The notes beneath the pieces are model-generated. The model was not told the DNA's origin. It made no database searches and worked only from the letters and a program-made list of their open reading frames with translations. Position numbers and translations under genes: made by a program. From contig NZ_CP054044.1 in the NCBI RefSeq assembly GCF_013282745.1, forward strand, positions 310,001 to 374,000: a stretch of DNA of 64,000 nt, given 5' to 3'. This DNA comes from Yersinia bercovieri ATCC 43970. GTDB taxonomy: Bacteria > Pseudomonadota > Gammaproteobacteria > Enterobacterales > Enterobacteriaceae. Positions 42,740-53,244 of the stretch are shown here, in pieces; the first letter of the stretch is position 1, and every line of letters begins with the position of its first letter.

Positions 42740-43912
42740 TTACTGACTTTGATTGCTCACCAATAATGATGAACCATTGCCAGCGGGTGCTGTTTTAGCA
42801 CCACCTTGATAAGCAGTAAATAGTGGGCCATTACTTTGGGCGTTTTTCAGCACCCAAACACGACCATAATGGTTGTAGAAACCAGCGGCCTGCCCTGCCT
42901 CATGACCAATTCCCTGATAGATATCAAAGTGTTGCCCCTTAATTGCCCCACCTACATCCAGTGCGACCATCAGCCGCATCTGATATTGGCCGGTGAATTT
43001 CCCCTGCTTATCCAGTAAGGGAACTTCAGCCAACAGCGTAGTACCCGCCGGGATCAGCGAACGGTCAGAAGCAACCGAGGCTTTGGCTATCAAAGGAACT
43101 GCACTGGCCCCTTTTACCGACGCATACATTTCCGGTTTAAAGAAGACAAATGAGGGATTCTGCTCTAATAACTCTCTGACTTCAGCTTCGCTGTGAGTTT
43201 CAGCCCAGTGACGGATAGCCTGCATCGACATATCGGCTTTAGCAACTTCTCCGCGATCAATCAATACCTTACCGATACTGCGGTAAGCATGACCGTTTTT
43301 ACCCGCATAGCCGAAGAAAGTCAGTGGTCGCCCATCACCATAATCGACATAGCCGCTGCCCTGTACTTCCATCATAAAGTTATCCACCAATGAATTGGTG
43401 TACGCGATAACTAAATTACGGCTATCTAATGCGCCAGCATATATTGAAGCGCGATCGGGTAAGCGCCCCTTTTTCTTAGCGGGCATACGATAAAGTGGAT
43501 AACGGAATTCGCCCTGTGGGGTATAGCGCGCCTGCAGCACTGGGGTGTAATAACCGGTAAATTGCACATTGCCGAAGTTATCCACGCCTTCCATCTGGTA
43601 GGCATTTAGACCAAATAGAGTTAATTTGCTGGTGTCAGCACCCGCTAACATCCAGTTTTCTACCGCATTAAATGTACTACTATTGCGGCCATACAGACCT
43701 GGTGAGGATTGGTTAATCACTTTCACCTGATCAGAATAATCTTTTGCGTTGACTGGCTTACCTGTCGCATTTGGCTCATTCACCAACTCCAGTGGCTGTT
43801 CCAGATGCCCATCCTTATATTGCTGTCCACGATCGGTTGGCCGTGATTGGCAGCCAGCCAGAACAGCAATCATTATTCCACTCAATAGGTATTTGCCCCA
43901 ACGACTTGTCAT
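42740..43912 (-). CDS. mltA: Membrane-bound lytic murein transglycosylase A
   Basis: Outer-membrane lipoprotein that cleaves peptidoglycan glycan strands with 1,6-anhydromuramic acid formation. The signal peptide ends in the lipobox VLAGC (C21). The 390 residues contain the MltA barrel domain (FTGYYTPVLQAR, EVQGSGYVDYGDG) and the C-terminal 3D domain with GGAIKGQHFDIYQGIG, which carries the catalytic aspartate region. It is about 25 residues longer than E. coli MltA, chiefly in the linker after the lipobox and at the C-terminus. Confidence 0.95.
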   Translation of the reverse strand: MTSRWGKYLLSGIMIAVLAGCQSRPTDRGQQYKDGHLEQPLELVNEPNATGKPVNAKDYSDQVKVINQSSPGLYGRNSSTFNAVENWMLAGADTSKLTLFGLNAYQMEGVDNFGNVQFTGYYTPVLQARYTPQGEFRYPLYRMPAKKKGRLPDRASIYAGALDSRNLVIAYTNSLVDNFMMEVQGSGYVDYGDGRPLTFFGYAGKNGHAYRSIGKVLIDRGEVAKADMSMQAIRHWAETHSEAEVRELLEQNPSFVFFKPEMYASVKGASAVPLIAKASVASDRSLIPAGTTLLAEVPLLDKQGKFTGQYQMRLMVALDVGGAIKGQHFDIYQGIGHEAGQAAGFYNHYGRVWVLKNAQSNGPLFTAYQGGAKTAPAGNGSSLLVSNQSQ

Positions 43913-44085
43913 TTCACGCCTTCTCTTACTTATTTTATCTACCGGCGAACCATAACAAACGCCTATGGATAAAGGAATCAGCAGGTGGAAAAAAATCCCC
44001 TGCTGCCGTTGTGAGGAAAAAGGGAACAGATAGTGGATAAATTAATCGAAAAAACCTATTTACCTAAATTAAGTGGCAAAACTAC

Positions 44086-44113
44086 TTGCAACAGATCTCA
44101 TCCAGAGTATAGT
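44086..44113 (+). promoter_or_regulatory. Promoter of the initiator tRNA cluster
   Basis: TTGCAA (44086-44091) and TATAGT (44108-44113) are 16 bases apart. They are followed by GCGC, a GC-rich discriminator typical of stable-RNA promoters. The first tRNA begins 13 bases further on. Confidence 0.7.
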
Positions 44114-44126
44114 GCGCTCAATCGGA

Positions 44127-44203
<77 letters not shown>

Positions 44204-44323
44204 ACCGATACTGGCTACCAGCAGTATCAAATGTCGTCCGATAGTCTTGAAAATTAAGACTAATTAGGTAGAATAGCGGTTCAGCTGTGAAAGCAGCAAC
44301 AGAAGTAAAAGTGTAATGACGGA

Positions 44324-44400
<77 letters not shown>

Positions 44401-44457
44401 ATTACACATTGTGCAACAAGAGTTAAATAGTAAGATAGAAAATTGTATTAAGACGGA

Positions 44458-44534
<77 letters not shown>

Positions 44535-44563
44535 ATTCTTAATCATCTTCATATCAACATCAA

Positions 44564-44587
44564 GCACCCTAAAGGGTGTTTTTTTGT
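44564..44587 (+). terminator. Rho-independent terminator of the tRNA cluster
   Basis: CACCCT (44565-44570) pairs with AGGGTG (44573-44578), with only two A residues between the arms, so the inner pairs probably open to form the loop. Seven T residues follow. Confidence 0.8.
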
Positions 44588-44670
44588 TTCTGGCCTCCAA
44601 TGAGTATCGAGAACTCCCCCAGCAAGGGCTATCTCACCCCTGCGGCTATCAATAGTAACTCCCCGACTGA

Positions 44671-45921
44671 TTACACCCGTGCCAGCGCCCCACCATTAGC
44701 GAAATAGGCTTTGATGCCAGCGAAAATAGATTCAGCCACTTGCTGCTGAAAATGGCTGGTGCGCAATTTCCGCTCTTCTTCCAGATTGCTGATAAATGCT
44801 GTTTCAACCAAAATGGATGGAATATCAGGCGCTTTCAAAACAGCGAAGCCCGCCTGATCGACACTGTTCTTATGCAGCTTATTAATTTTGCCCATGCGGT
44901 TAAGCACCTCTTTACCAAACTTCAGGCTGTCATTGATGGTCGCCGTTTGCAGCAAATCAATCATGGTATGGTCCAGGTAGCGATCCCCACTTTTACTGAC
45001 CCCACCAATTTGGTCTGCTTCATTCTGTGTTTGGGCCAAAAAACGTGCGGCGGTACTGGTTGCGCCCTTGGTCGATAGCGCAAAAACGGAGGAACCTCTG
45101 GCGGCCTGACTGGTGAATGCATCGGCATGAATAGAAATAAATAAATCCGCGCGCTGTTTACGGGCTTTTGCTACTCGCACTTTCAGCGGGATAAAGACAT
45201 CTTCATTGCGGGTCATAAACACCCGCATATTTGCTTCTTTCTGAATCAACGCCCGCAGCCGACGGGCAATTTGCAACACAATATCTTTCTCGCGAGTCTT
45301 ATTTCGTCCAATAGCACCGGGATCTTCACCACCGTGCCCAGGATCTAGCATGATAACAATCGGCCTATCCCGCCCCGCTTTACCCACTTTGGCTGTCTCT
45401 GCGGGTAAATTACGTTCCACATTGCCTTTATTATAATCTTCCAATAATGCCAGTAAGGGATCGTCTTCAATCGAGGTACTGCCCTGTTCAGGATATAAAT
45501 CCACTACCAAGCGGTTACGAAACTTAGCAAAGGGTTTCAGTGTAAATAGTTGTGGGCTGATACTCTGTTTCAACTCCAAAACCAGGCGGACAGTATTTTT
45601 ATCAAACTGCCCAACCCGGGCTTGCTTGAGGTAAGGATCGCCGGACTGCACCTGACCACTAATCTCTTTTAGTACACTATTGAGATGCACACCCTCAATA
45701 TCAACCACAATGCGGTCAGGATTTTTCAGCGCGAATTGACGATATTTCAGCGGGGTATTGGATTCCAGCGTCACCCGAGTATAAGTTGAAGAGGGCCAGA
45801 TCCTGACGGCGATAATGTGCGAAGAAGCAGCAAATCCAACCCGGCTGACACTCAGCATCCAGGCTGCGGCAGCACCTTGTAATAGACGGCGACGCCCAGA
45901 ATTATGATTTGAATCTGCCAT
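44671..45921 (-). CDS. amiC: N-acetylmuramoyl-L-alanine amidase AmiC
   Basis: Periplasmic amidase that splits septal peptidoglycan during cell division, activated by NlpD. The 416 residues begin with a twin-arginine signal ([16 protein letters not shown]). An AMIN domain for septal targeting follows (about residues 40-145). The C-terminal zinc amidase_3 domain has [21 protein letters not shown] and the catalytic glutamate in [10 protein letters not shown]. It is divergent from argA. Confidence 0.96.
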   Translation of the reverse strand: MADSNHNSGRRRLLQGAAAAWMLSVSRVGFAASSHIIAVRIWPSSTYTRVTLESNTPLKYRQFALKNPDRIVVDIEGVHLNSVLKEISGQVQSGDPYLKQARVGQFDKNTVRLVLELKQSISPQLFTLKPFAKFRNRLVVDLYPEQGSTSIEDDPLLALLEDYNKGNVERNLPAETAKVGKAGRDRPIVIMLDPGHGGEDPGAIGRNKTREKDIVLQIARRLRALIQKEANMRVFMTRNEDVFIPLKVRVAKARKQRADLFISIHADAFTSQAARGSSVFALSTKGATSTAARFLAQTQNEADQIGGVSKSGDRYLDHTMIDLLQTATINDSLKFGKEVLNRMGKINKLHKNSVDQAGFAVLKAPDIPSILVETAFISNLEEERKLRTSHFQQQVAESIFAGIKAYFANGGALARV

Positions 45922-46106
45922 GTAACTCCAAAGTAACTACCAAAATATGAATAAAAAACAAACAAAAAAGTTTTATGAGGAAAAACTTTAACCAATCAAT
46001 TCAATGCTGTCATTAGAAAAACATTTTTATGTTATTCAATTTATTAATAGCTATGCACCATACATATGCAATTGATCGTAATTTGTTGCTTGCCATCTTG
46101 ATCAAA

Positions 46107-46145
46107 AAAGAATAAAAATACAAAAATAGCGAATAAAAATTCAAT
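46107..46145 (+). promoter_or_regulatory. Tandem ARG boxes upstream of argA
   Basis: Two 18-base sites resemble the ArgR consensus (TGAAT, four A/T, ATTCA): one around AGAATAAAAATACA (46107-46124) and one around CGAATAAAAATTCA (46128-46145). Their centres are 21 bases apart, the standard three-base spacing of paired ARG boxes. The second abuts the ribosome binding site. Arginine-dependent repression of argA is expected (inference). Confidence 0.7.
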
Positions 46146-46156
46146 GAGGGTCTGCC

Positions 46157-47482
46157 GTGAAGGAACGTAGTACTGAACTGGTCCAGGGATTTCGTCACTC
46201 AGTTCCCTATATCAACGCACACCGTGGCAAGACATTTGTCGTCATGTTGGGTGGTGAGGCGATTGAACATGAGAATTTCTCTAGCATCGTCAACGATATC
46301 GGTTTACTGCATAGTCTTGGCATTCGGCTGGTCGTGGTATACGGCGCACGCCCACAAATCGATAGTAATCTGGCGCAGCATCACTACGAACCTATTTATC
46401 ACAAGCATACCCGAGTCACTGATGCCCGAACACTGGAAATGGTTAAGCAGGCAGCGGGCTTATTGCAGTTGGATATCACCGCCAGATTATCAATGAGTTT
46501 AAATAATACTCCGCTGCAAGGTGCGCATATTAATGTGGTTAGCGGCAACTTTATTATTGCTCAACCATTAGGCGTTGATGACGGTGTTGATTATTGCCAT
46601 AGCGGACGCATTCGGCGGATCGATGAAGAGGCTATCCATCGTCAATTGGATAATGGCGCTATCGTATTGCTGGGGCCGGTTGCTGTCTCGGTGACTGGCG
46701 AGAGTTTTAATCTCACATCAGAAGAGGTGGCGACACAATTAGCCATCAAACTCAAAGCTGAAAAAATGATCGGTTTCTGCTCATCCCAAGGGGTGACGGA
46801 CAGCGAAGGCAATATTATTTCCGAACTGTTCCCCAATGATGCTCAAAAACGGATCGAGGATCTTGAGCACGAGGGTGATTACAACTCAGGTACAGTACGT
46901 TTTCTACGTGGGGCAGTAAAAGCCTGCCGCAGCGGTGTGCGCCGTAGCCATTTGCTGAGTTATCAGGAAGATGGCGCGCTAGTGCAAGAGCTTTTCTCCC
47001 GTGATGGTATCGGTACTCAAATTGTTATGGAGAGTGCGGAACAAGTGCGCCGTGCAACCATTAATGATATTGGCGGCATACTGGAGCTGATTCGCCCACT
47101 GGAACAACAAGGGATTTTAGTGCGCCGCTCACGGGAACAGCTTGAGATGGAGATCGATAAGTTCACCATTATTGAGCGAGATAACCTGACGATTGCCTGC
47201 GCTGCACTTTATCCATTTCCCGAGGAGCAAATCGGTGAAATGGCCTGTGTGGCCGTGCACCCGGACTATCGCAGCTCCTCCCGTGGGGAGATGCTTCTCA
47301 AACGAGTCGCGAATCAGGCGCGCCAAATGGGCCTTAAAAAGCTGTTTGTGTTAACCACCCGTAGCATTCACTGGTTCCAAGAGCGCGGCTTTACTCCAGC
47401 GGAGGTCGAAGTTTTACCGATTCAGAAGCAGGAGTTATATAACTATCAACGGCGCTCAAAGATTCTGCTGGCCGACTTGTAA
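46157..47482 (+). CDS. argA: N-acetylglutamate synthase
   Basis: First step of arginine synthesis: acetylates glutamate with acetyl-CoA, feedback-inhibited by arginine. The start is GTG at 46157-46159, with GAGGG six bases upstream, giving 441 residues (E. coli 443). An N-terminal amino-acid-kinase domain ([26 protein letters not shown]) is joined to a C-terminal GNAT acetyltransferase domain ([18 protein letters not shown]). It is divergent from amiC and faces recD across a repeat element. Confidence 0.96.
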   Translation: MKERSTELVQGFRHSVPYINAHRGKTFVVMLGGEAIEHENFSSIVNDIGLLHSLGIRLVVVYGARPQIDSNLAQHHYEPIYHKHTRVTDARTLEMVKQAAGLLQLDITARLSMSLNNTPLQGAHINVVSGNFIIAQPLGVDDGVDYCHSGRIRRIDEEAIHRQLDNGAIVLLGPVAVSVTGESFNLTSEEVATQLAIKLKAEKMIGFCSSQGVTDSEGNIISELFPNDAQKRIEDLEHEGDYNSGTVRFLRGAVKACRSGVRRSHLLSYQEDGALVQELFSRDGIGTQIVMESAEQVRRATINDIGGILELIRPLEQQGILVRRSREQLEMEIDKFTIIERDNLTIACAALYPFPEEQIGEMACVAVHPDYRSSSRGEMLLKRVANQARQMGLKKLFVLTTRSIHWFQERGFTPAEVEVLPIQKQELYNYQRRSKILLADL

Positions 47483-47500
47483 CGATTAGTCGATGACATC

Positions 47501-47698
47501 AAGGGAGCTGCTGTCCCCAGAGGTTATTGACAAAGTGGTCTGTGCAGAGAGAACGGGTAGATCATCAAGACGCCGTAAATCCCTCTCTGGAGGCTCGTGC
47601 CGCGCCATCCCTGGCGCGGACGCTTGACTCTTCCACCCGTCCTCGCCGTTCCAAATCGAGTCATCGGGGTTTGTCCACAGTCTGAGGGGCTGCCCCCA
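47501..47698 (-). repeat. About 200-bp hairpin-bounded interspersed repeat, copy B
   Basis: The reverse complement closely matches 36381-36584 through the core: CCCGATGACTCGAT, GGAACGGCGAGGACGGGT, GCGTCCGCGCCAGGGATGG, GAGCCTCCA, GGCGTCTTGATGATC and AATAACCTC. Its ends are weaker GGGG...CCCC hairpins than those of copy A (GGGGGCAGCCCC at 47683-47696 and GGGGACAGCAGCTCCC at the other end). It fills the convergent gap between argA and recD. Confidence 0.85.
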
Positions 47699-47704
47699 TT
47701 GGTT

Positions 47705-49636
47705 TTATTTATTCAACTCATTCAGACGATCAACTAACCCGCTACGACGCTGCGTGGGTGTCCGTATCGCATGACTCAGCACGGTATCACTGCAATAGAG
47801 TGTTAATCGCTGACGAGCACGGGTGATCGCGGTATAAACCAATTCACGGGTGAGCACTGGCATAAAGGTGTTGGGCAATACTAATGCCGTGTGTTCAAAC
47901 TCCGATCCTTGAGATTTATGAACTGTCATGGCATAAGCGGTCTCATGAGTGGGAAGACGGCTAGGCTGTACCGACTTGATATTGCCATCGGGTAACTGGA
48001 AATGCACCCGAAGCTCGCCCTCTGAGTCATATAGCGCAATACCAATATCCCCATTAAACAGGCCCAGAGCACTGTCATTGAGCCCAATCATTACTGGTCG
48101 GCCAACATACCAACGCCCCGCAGGCCCAGATGCTCGCTCAATTAACCGCTTGCGATGCAACAACTGCTCAATCCGCTCATTTAAGCCGCTGACCCCAAAT
48201 GGCCCGGTGCGTAATGCACACAGCAACTGGTAGCGGCCAAATGCCGCCAATACATCAACCGCATGAGCACCGGATGTCGCCAACTGAAGGTAGTGCTGAT
48301 AGCTAGCGGCACAATCCTCCAGCAATACCTGGTAGTCATCTGAATCGGCCAGAGAGAAGCATTCGATGTCAGAATAGGTGCCACTTAAAACTGATAATGC
48401 ATTGTGATACTTCCCGGCATTAACGGCTAAAGCGAGCTGCCCAATACCTGATTTTTCATCAAAACGGTAGCTTTTGCGCAGTAAACACAAGCTATCACGG
48501 ACATTGAGTGTATCTTTTGGCACATCACCAATGGGGATGATTCCGGTCAATGTACTATCGATCAATGTACTATCGATCATTCTACTATCAGTTAATGCAC
48601 ATCCGGTTAACCGCACTAATTGTTCAGCCCGTGATTCGCTATAACCCCATTCAGCAAAACGACAAATATCACCCAATACCGCACCAGCCTCAACCGAGGC
48701 CAACTGGTCACGATCGCCAAGAAAAATAACTTGAGCTTTCGCGGGCAGAGCTGCAATTAACCGCGCCATCATTGGTAAATCCACCATTGATGCTTCATCG
48801 ACCACCAGCACATCAAGATTTAACGGATTGCCACGGTGGTAACGCAAGCGCTGGCTGTTAGGTTGCGCCCCTAACAAGCGGTGTAACGTGGATGCTTGAT
48901 CTGGCAATAGTTTGCGCTCATCATCCGTCAGCGGAAGTTGTCGAATGGCATTGCCCAGTGACTCGGTTAATCGAGCAGCCGCTTTACCGGTTGGTGCGGC
49001 AAGTTGGATACGCAAACGTTGCCCTTGACTCAGCTGTATCAGCGCGGTCAGTAACTTTGCTACTGTGGTCGTTTTCCCTGTTCCTGGCCCACCGGAGATC
49101 ACGGAAATACGACGGGTAGCAGCAACGGCGGCGGCCACTTTCTGCCAGTCAACCTCAGACTCCGCCAAGCCGAACAATTGGTCTAGCGTGGTTCTTAATA
49201 GCGCTTCGTTTACCTCTCGAGGTTCATTAGCCCATGCCGCCGTACTGTCGCTGGCAATAAATCGGACTACATCCCCTTCGTACTGCCACATTCGTTGCAG
49301 ATACAAACGGTCATTTTGCAAAACCAGCGGCGTTGGCTGTGAGCCGTCACTCACAGCTGGAGAGTGATTAAATGCCTGTATCCAACACGACTCATCTGGC
49401 GCACCCGCAGCCTGCCACAGTGCTTGTGATAACGCCGACTGTCGCCCACCAAATAGCTGATCGGGCTGCAAATAGCTTAATGGTAGACACACATGCCCAG
49501 CCCCCGCTTCTGCACTGAGAATAGCGGCGGCCAATTGCAGCATTGGATCATTGTCGCCCGCGATCATGAGTGAAAACTGAAGATCCAGCGGACGCAGTAA
49601 GTGGTTACCAACCGCCTGATTCAGTAACGCTATCAT
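47705..49636 (-). CDS. recD: Exodeoxyribonuclease V alpha subunit RecD
   Basis: The 5'-3' helicase subunit of RecBCD. The 643 residues show Walker [11 protein letters not shown] (K188), the Walker B-type [23 protein letters not shown] and the C-terminal motif [10 protein letters not shown]. It is about 35 residues longer than E. coli RecD. Part of the excess is an in-frame 15-bp tandem repeat at 48548-48592 ([15 protein letters not shown]). The ATG overlaps the recB stop (ATGA), so the two are coupled. Confidence 0.96.
   Translation of the reverse strand: MIALLNQAVGNHLLRPLDLQFSLMIAGDNDPMLQLAAAILSAEAGAGHVCLPLSYLQPDQLFGGRQSALSQALWQAAGAPDESCWIQAFNHSPAVSDGSQPTPLVLQNDRLYLQRMWQYEGDVVRFIASDSTAAWANEPREVNEALLRTTLDQLFGLAESEVDWQKVAAAVAATRRISVISGGPGTGKTTTVAKLLTALIQLSQGQRLRIQLAAPTGKAAARLTESLGNAIRQLPLTDDERKLLPDQASTLHRLLGAQPNSQRLRYHRGNPLNLDVLVVDEASMVDLPMMARLIAALPAKAQVIFLGDRDQLASVEAGAVLGDICRFAEWGYSESRAEQLVRLTGCALTDSRMIDSTLIDSTLTGIIPIGDVPKDTLNVRDSLCLLRKSYRFDEKSGIGQLALAVNAGKYHNALSVLSGTYSDIECFSLADSDDYQVLLEDCAASYQHYLQLATSGAHAVDVLAAFGRYQLLCALRTGPFGVSGLNERIEQLLHRKRLIERASGPAGRWYVGRPVMIGLNDSALGLFNGDIGIALYDSEGELRVHFQLPDGNIKSVQPSRLPTHETAYAMTVHKSQGSEFEHTALVLPNTFMPVLTRELVYTAITRARQRLTLYCSDTVLSHAIRTPTQRRSGLVDRLNELNK
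48548..48592 (-). repeat. Three-unit 15-bp in-frame tandem repeat within recD
   Basis: The units at 48548-48562 and 48563-48577 are identical (CAATGTACTATCGAT on the plus strand). That at 48578-48592 differs at a few bases. They encode [10 protein letters not shown] and TDSRM, and the frame is preserved. Confidence 0.9.
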
Positions 49637-52600
49637 AGTGATACCCTCCCATCTGCCTGGATAGCATCACGATTAATTTCACGACCACTGAACAAACAAT
49701 CCATTCCTTCAATCAACCCCAGTTCAGGACGGCAACTAAAAATACCGTTACCCGGATGTTGCTTATCGACACCACGCAGGAAGAGATAAATGACACCACC
49801 AAAGTCACGCTGATAATCATAATGAGCCAATCGGTGGCGCAAATAGCGGTGCAATGCCAGCGTATAGAGCTGATACTGCAGATCATAACGATGCTCAGCC
49901 ATAGCTTGCGCCATCGCCTCTTGGGTATAGGCGCTACTCTCCTCACCTAACCAGTTTGATTTGTAATCCAATAAGTAATACTTGCCCTGCCAGCAGAAAA
50001 CCAGGTCAATAAACCCCTTAAGCATCCCTCTAACTTGCAGGAAATCCAGCGCTGGGCACTGTCGAGATAGTGAATCATAGCTTTTGATTAAAGCATCCAA
50101 TTCACTGGCTCGGAGCAAAGTGTCGATTGGCAGATAAAATTGTAATTCTGCCTGCTTGCTCTGTGGCGTTAATCCAGCCAAGGTCACACCGCTTTTATTG
50201 AGTGGAACCTGTACAGTGTCATTTAGCCACTGATACAGCATTGGCGACCATTGCTCGCCAAAACCCTGTAACTGCAACTGCTCTGCCAACCAGCTTTGCT
50301 CAATAGGCTGACTAAAATTCATCTGCTCGAGTAAGTCATGTAGGAAAGTCCCCGGTGCTGCGCCGCGTGGGAAAGTATGGGGGGTTAAATTCGCTTCGGT
50401 GATCAGTACCTGCTCACCAACAGCATCGGTATCTAGCCGTGGAAGCAACTCTTGCAGTGGCACATTAAGGGGCTGTGATGCGCCACCTTTACCGGAGCCA
50501 TGCTGCTGTAAGCCAGAATAACTGGTGACACGCCAATAATCCTGTACTTGTCGGTTAAACTGGCGCGCAGCAAGCGCCGGCAAAATCTCCGGCTGCGGCT
50601 GCCACGGAGTATCGTCCGGACGCTCTGCCAGTGAAACAGAAATATCGCCGTCTGTTACGGCGGTTAATTCTGCTAATTTATCGGCCAAATATTGTGCATC
50701 ACCCGCCAGCCCCTGTTGCACCAGATAACCTAACGCGCTGCGGTGCATGTCGCTTTCGCCCTGCTTTTTCCGCCCGCCTTTAATCAGCGGGGCAATGCCC
50801 ACACTGCAATGGTAAACCGCACGGGTCAGCGCAACATAGAGTAACCGTAAATCCTCCGCCAGCCGCTCCTCCTCTGCCAGAGCCTGACTCTCTGCATCCG
50901 CATTCAGATCAAGTAATGCTTCAAAGCTGAGGCGATCGTGGTACAACACCTCCTGCTGTTGGCGGAAATTGCCAACGAAGGGTAACCAAACCAGTGGATA
51001 CTCCAACCCTTTCGATTTATGGATCGTGATGACCTGCACTAAATGGCGGTCACTTTCCAAGCGCAGCTGTTGATTATCTGACTGATGATTGGGTTGCGCT
51101 ATTTGTTGTGCCAGCCAGCGGATAAGTGCGTGCTCACTATCAAGCTGTGATGCAGCTTCTTGCAATAGCTCACCTAAATGCAGCACATCTGTCAGCCGAC
51201 GCTCGCCACCTGGTGTCGCGAGCAGGTTTTCAGCTAAATGGCGGTGAGCCATAATCTCCCGCAACATAGGCAGTACACCGCGGCGCTGCCAATGTTGGCG
51301 ATAGCCATCGAACTCCGCTACCAAAGCATCCCAAGCTCGCTCATCGTGATTCAATGCATCCAGCATTTTTGCATCCAGCCCGAGCACTCCTGTCGCCATT
51401 GCACTACGCAGTGCCCGCTCCTGCTCTGGAGCCAGCACCGCTTGCAACAACCACAGCAGATCTTTAGCTTCTGCGGTATCAAACACACTGTCACGATTAG
51501 ATAAATAAACCGATGGTATGGCTAATGCACTCAGTGCATCACGCACTAATGCGGCCTCTGCCCGGCTGCGCACCAAAATAGTGATATCAGATGCTTGAAC
51601 TGGTCTTGAGCCATCGACTGTCACTAATTGAGCCAGCCCATTTTGGCCTGCGGTTAACCAATCACGGATTTGAGCCGCACACTGTTGCGCCATCAATTGT
51701 TGGTACTCGCTCACTCCGACGCCCTCTCCTGGCTGCAACCAAAAAGAGATAGCGGGCTGCTTTTTTCCTTTAATTTCGAAAGATAAGCGGCTGTTTTTTT
51801 CCGCAGCAGACACATTTATAAAAGGAATTTGTTCAAACAGGAAAGGCACGTCGACCAAACTAAACAGCCGATTAACTGATTGCACCATCGGGAAGGAGGA
51901 GCGCCAGTTTGTCTCTAGTGTGTAGTGGGCGCTTACTTCAGAACGGGCACGAATATAGGTAAAGATATCTGCACCACGGAAAGCATAAATAGCCTGTTTA
52001 GGATCACCAATCAGTAGTAGGCCGCACTCTTTTTGCCCACTATAAAGCGTGTGGAAGATACGGTATTGCTGAGGATCGGTATCCTGAAACTCATCAATCA
52101 TTGCGACAGGATAACGGCTACGAATAGATTGGGCCAATAGCTCACCACCCGGCTGCTGTAATGCCACATCCAGTTTGCTAAGCAGGTCATCAAATCCCAG
52201 CTCCGCACGTTGCCGTTTTTCCTGCTGAACGGATGTTCGTATCTCACTGATTGCACGGGCTAAAATTAAATCTCTTAACGTCAGTGGTTGCTCGAATATG
52301 CGGTCTATGGCACCGAATAGGGCATGTTGTGGAGCTGCACCCTTTTTAGTTTTTTCAGATAATATTGACTGACGGAATTTTTCCAGCTCTTTAGGTAACT
52401 GATAATCGGTCGTCTCCTGCTCTGCCCATGCACCGACTTTTTCCAGCCAGCTAGGTAAATATCGAGCGCTGTAGCTACGTTTATCAACACCAGAGCTGCT
52501 GATCAAGGCCTCTAATTCAGGCGCGGCTTCGCACCATTGCGTTTTGAGCGCATCAATTTGCACTATAATCTGCTGATGCCGACTAACTATCGTTTCATCA

Positions 52601-53244
52601 TCACCGGGCGCTTGCCGAAACTTTGGCGTTTCGCCCTGTAGATAGGCTGAAAGATCTTTGAGTAGTGCTTCTGGCCCGTTCCACTCCTGACTGACAGCTC
52701 GAGCGACAGCTAAAGGGAGCGGATAGCAGTGACGCCGCCAAAAATCGGCGCAGGCTTGTCTGCGTAATGGCAGTTCATCCTGCACCAGTGTTTGTTCAAA
52801 CAAAATGCCAGATTCAAAAGCATTATTAGCCAGCATTCTCTGACAAAAGCCATGGATGGTATAAATTGCAGCTTCATCCATCTGGCGCTCAGCCGCCAGC
52901 AGTTGTGCGGCGGCCTCACTTAAATCAATGATTTCGGCTAATAAGGCCTTATGCATTGGGTTATCGCTGACTCCCCGCACGCAAGCTATTCGCAACTCAT
53001 GAATATTGTCGCGGATTCGCCCCCTTAACTCTTCAGTTGCTGCTTCGGTAAAGGTCACCACCAGGATCTCCTCGACCATAAGGGGGCGACTAAACGCAGC
53101 CTCTCCACCCAAGCCAAGTAGCGACCTTAGATAAAGCACCCCAATGGTAAAAGTCTTACCCGTTCCGGCTGAAGCTTCAATTAGCCTCTCGCCATATAGG
53201 GGGAGCGTTAGCGGCTCTAGCCGCTGGGGGGTCATTGATGTCAT
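49633..53244 (-). CDS. recB: Exodeoxyribonuclease V beta subunit RecB
   Basis: The 3'-5' helicase and nuclease subunit of RecBCD; loads RecA after Chi recognition. I chose the ATG at 53242-53244 ([20 protein letters not shown]), which overlaps the ptrA stop as ATGA and gives 1203 residues (E. coli 1180). Walker A ASAGTGKT lies at residues 24-31. [12 protein letters not shown] and the C-terminal nuclease motif ([19 protein letters not shown]) are intact. Confidence 0.96.
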   Translation of the reverse strand: MTSMTPQRLEPLTLPLYGERLIEASAGTGKTFTIGVLYLRSLLGLGGEAAFSRPLMVEEILVVTFTEAATEELRGRIRDNIHELRIACVRGVSDNPMHKALLAEIIDLSEAAAQLLAAERQMDEAAIYTIHGFCQRMLANNAFESGILFEQTLVQDELPLRRQACADFWRRHCYPLPLAVARAVSQEWNGPEALLKDLSAYLQGETPKFRQAPGDDETIVSRHQQIIVQIDALKTQWCEAAPELEALISSSGVDKRSYSARYLPSWLEKVGAWAEQETTDYQLPKELEKFRQSILSEKTKKGAAPQHALFGAIDRIFEQPLTLRDLILARAISEIRTSVQQEKRQRAELGFDDLLSKLDVALQQPGGELLAQSIRSRYPVAMIDEFQDTDPQQYRIFHTLYSGQKECGLLLIGDPKQAIYAFRGADIFTYIRARSEVSAHYTLETNWRSSFPMVQSVNRLFSLVDVPFLFEQIPFINVSAAEKNSRLSFEIKGKKQPAISFWLQPGEGVGVSEYQQLMAQQCAAQIRDWLTAGQNGLAQLVTVDGSRPVQASDITILVRSRAEAALVRDALSALAIPSVYLSNRDSVFDTAEAKDLLWLLQAVLAPEQERALRSAMATGVLGLDAKMLDALNHDERAWDALVAEFDGYRQHWQRRGVLPMLREIMAHRHLAENLLATPGGERRLTDVLHLGELLQEAASQLDSEHALIRWLAQQIAQPNHQSDNQQLRLESDRHLVQVITIHKSKGLEYPLVWLPFVGNFRQQQEVLYHDRLSFEALLDLNADAESQALAEEERLAEDLRLLYVALTRAVYHCSVGIAPLIKGGRKKQGESDMHRSALGYLVQQGLAGDAQYLADKLAELTAVTDGDISVSLAERPDDTPWQPQPEILPALAARQFNRQVQDYWRVTSYSGLQQHGSGKGGASQPLNVPLQELLPRLDTDAVGEQVLITEANLTPHTFPRGAAPGTFLHDLLEQMNFSQPIEQSWLAEQLQLQGFGEQWSPMLYQWLNDTVQVPLNKSGVTLAGLTPQSKQAELQFYLPIDTLLRASELDALIKSYDSLSRQCPALDFLQVRGMLKGFIDLVFCWQGKYYLLDYKSNWLGEESSAYTQEAMAQAMAEHRYDLQYQLYTLALHRYLRHRLAHYDYQRDFGGVIYLFLRGVDKQHPGNGIFSCRPELGLIEGMDCLFSGREINRDAIQADGRVSL

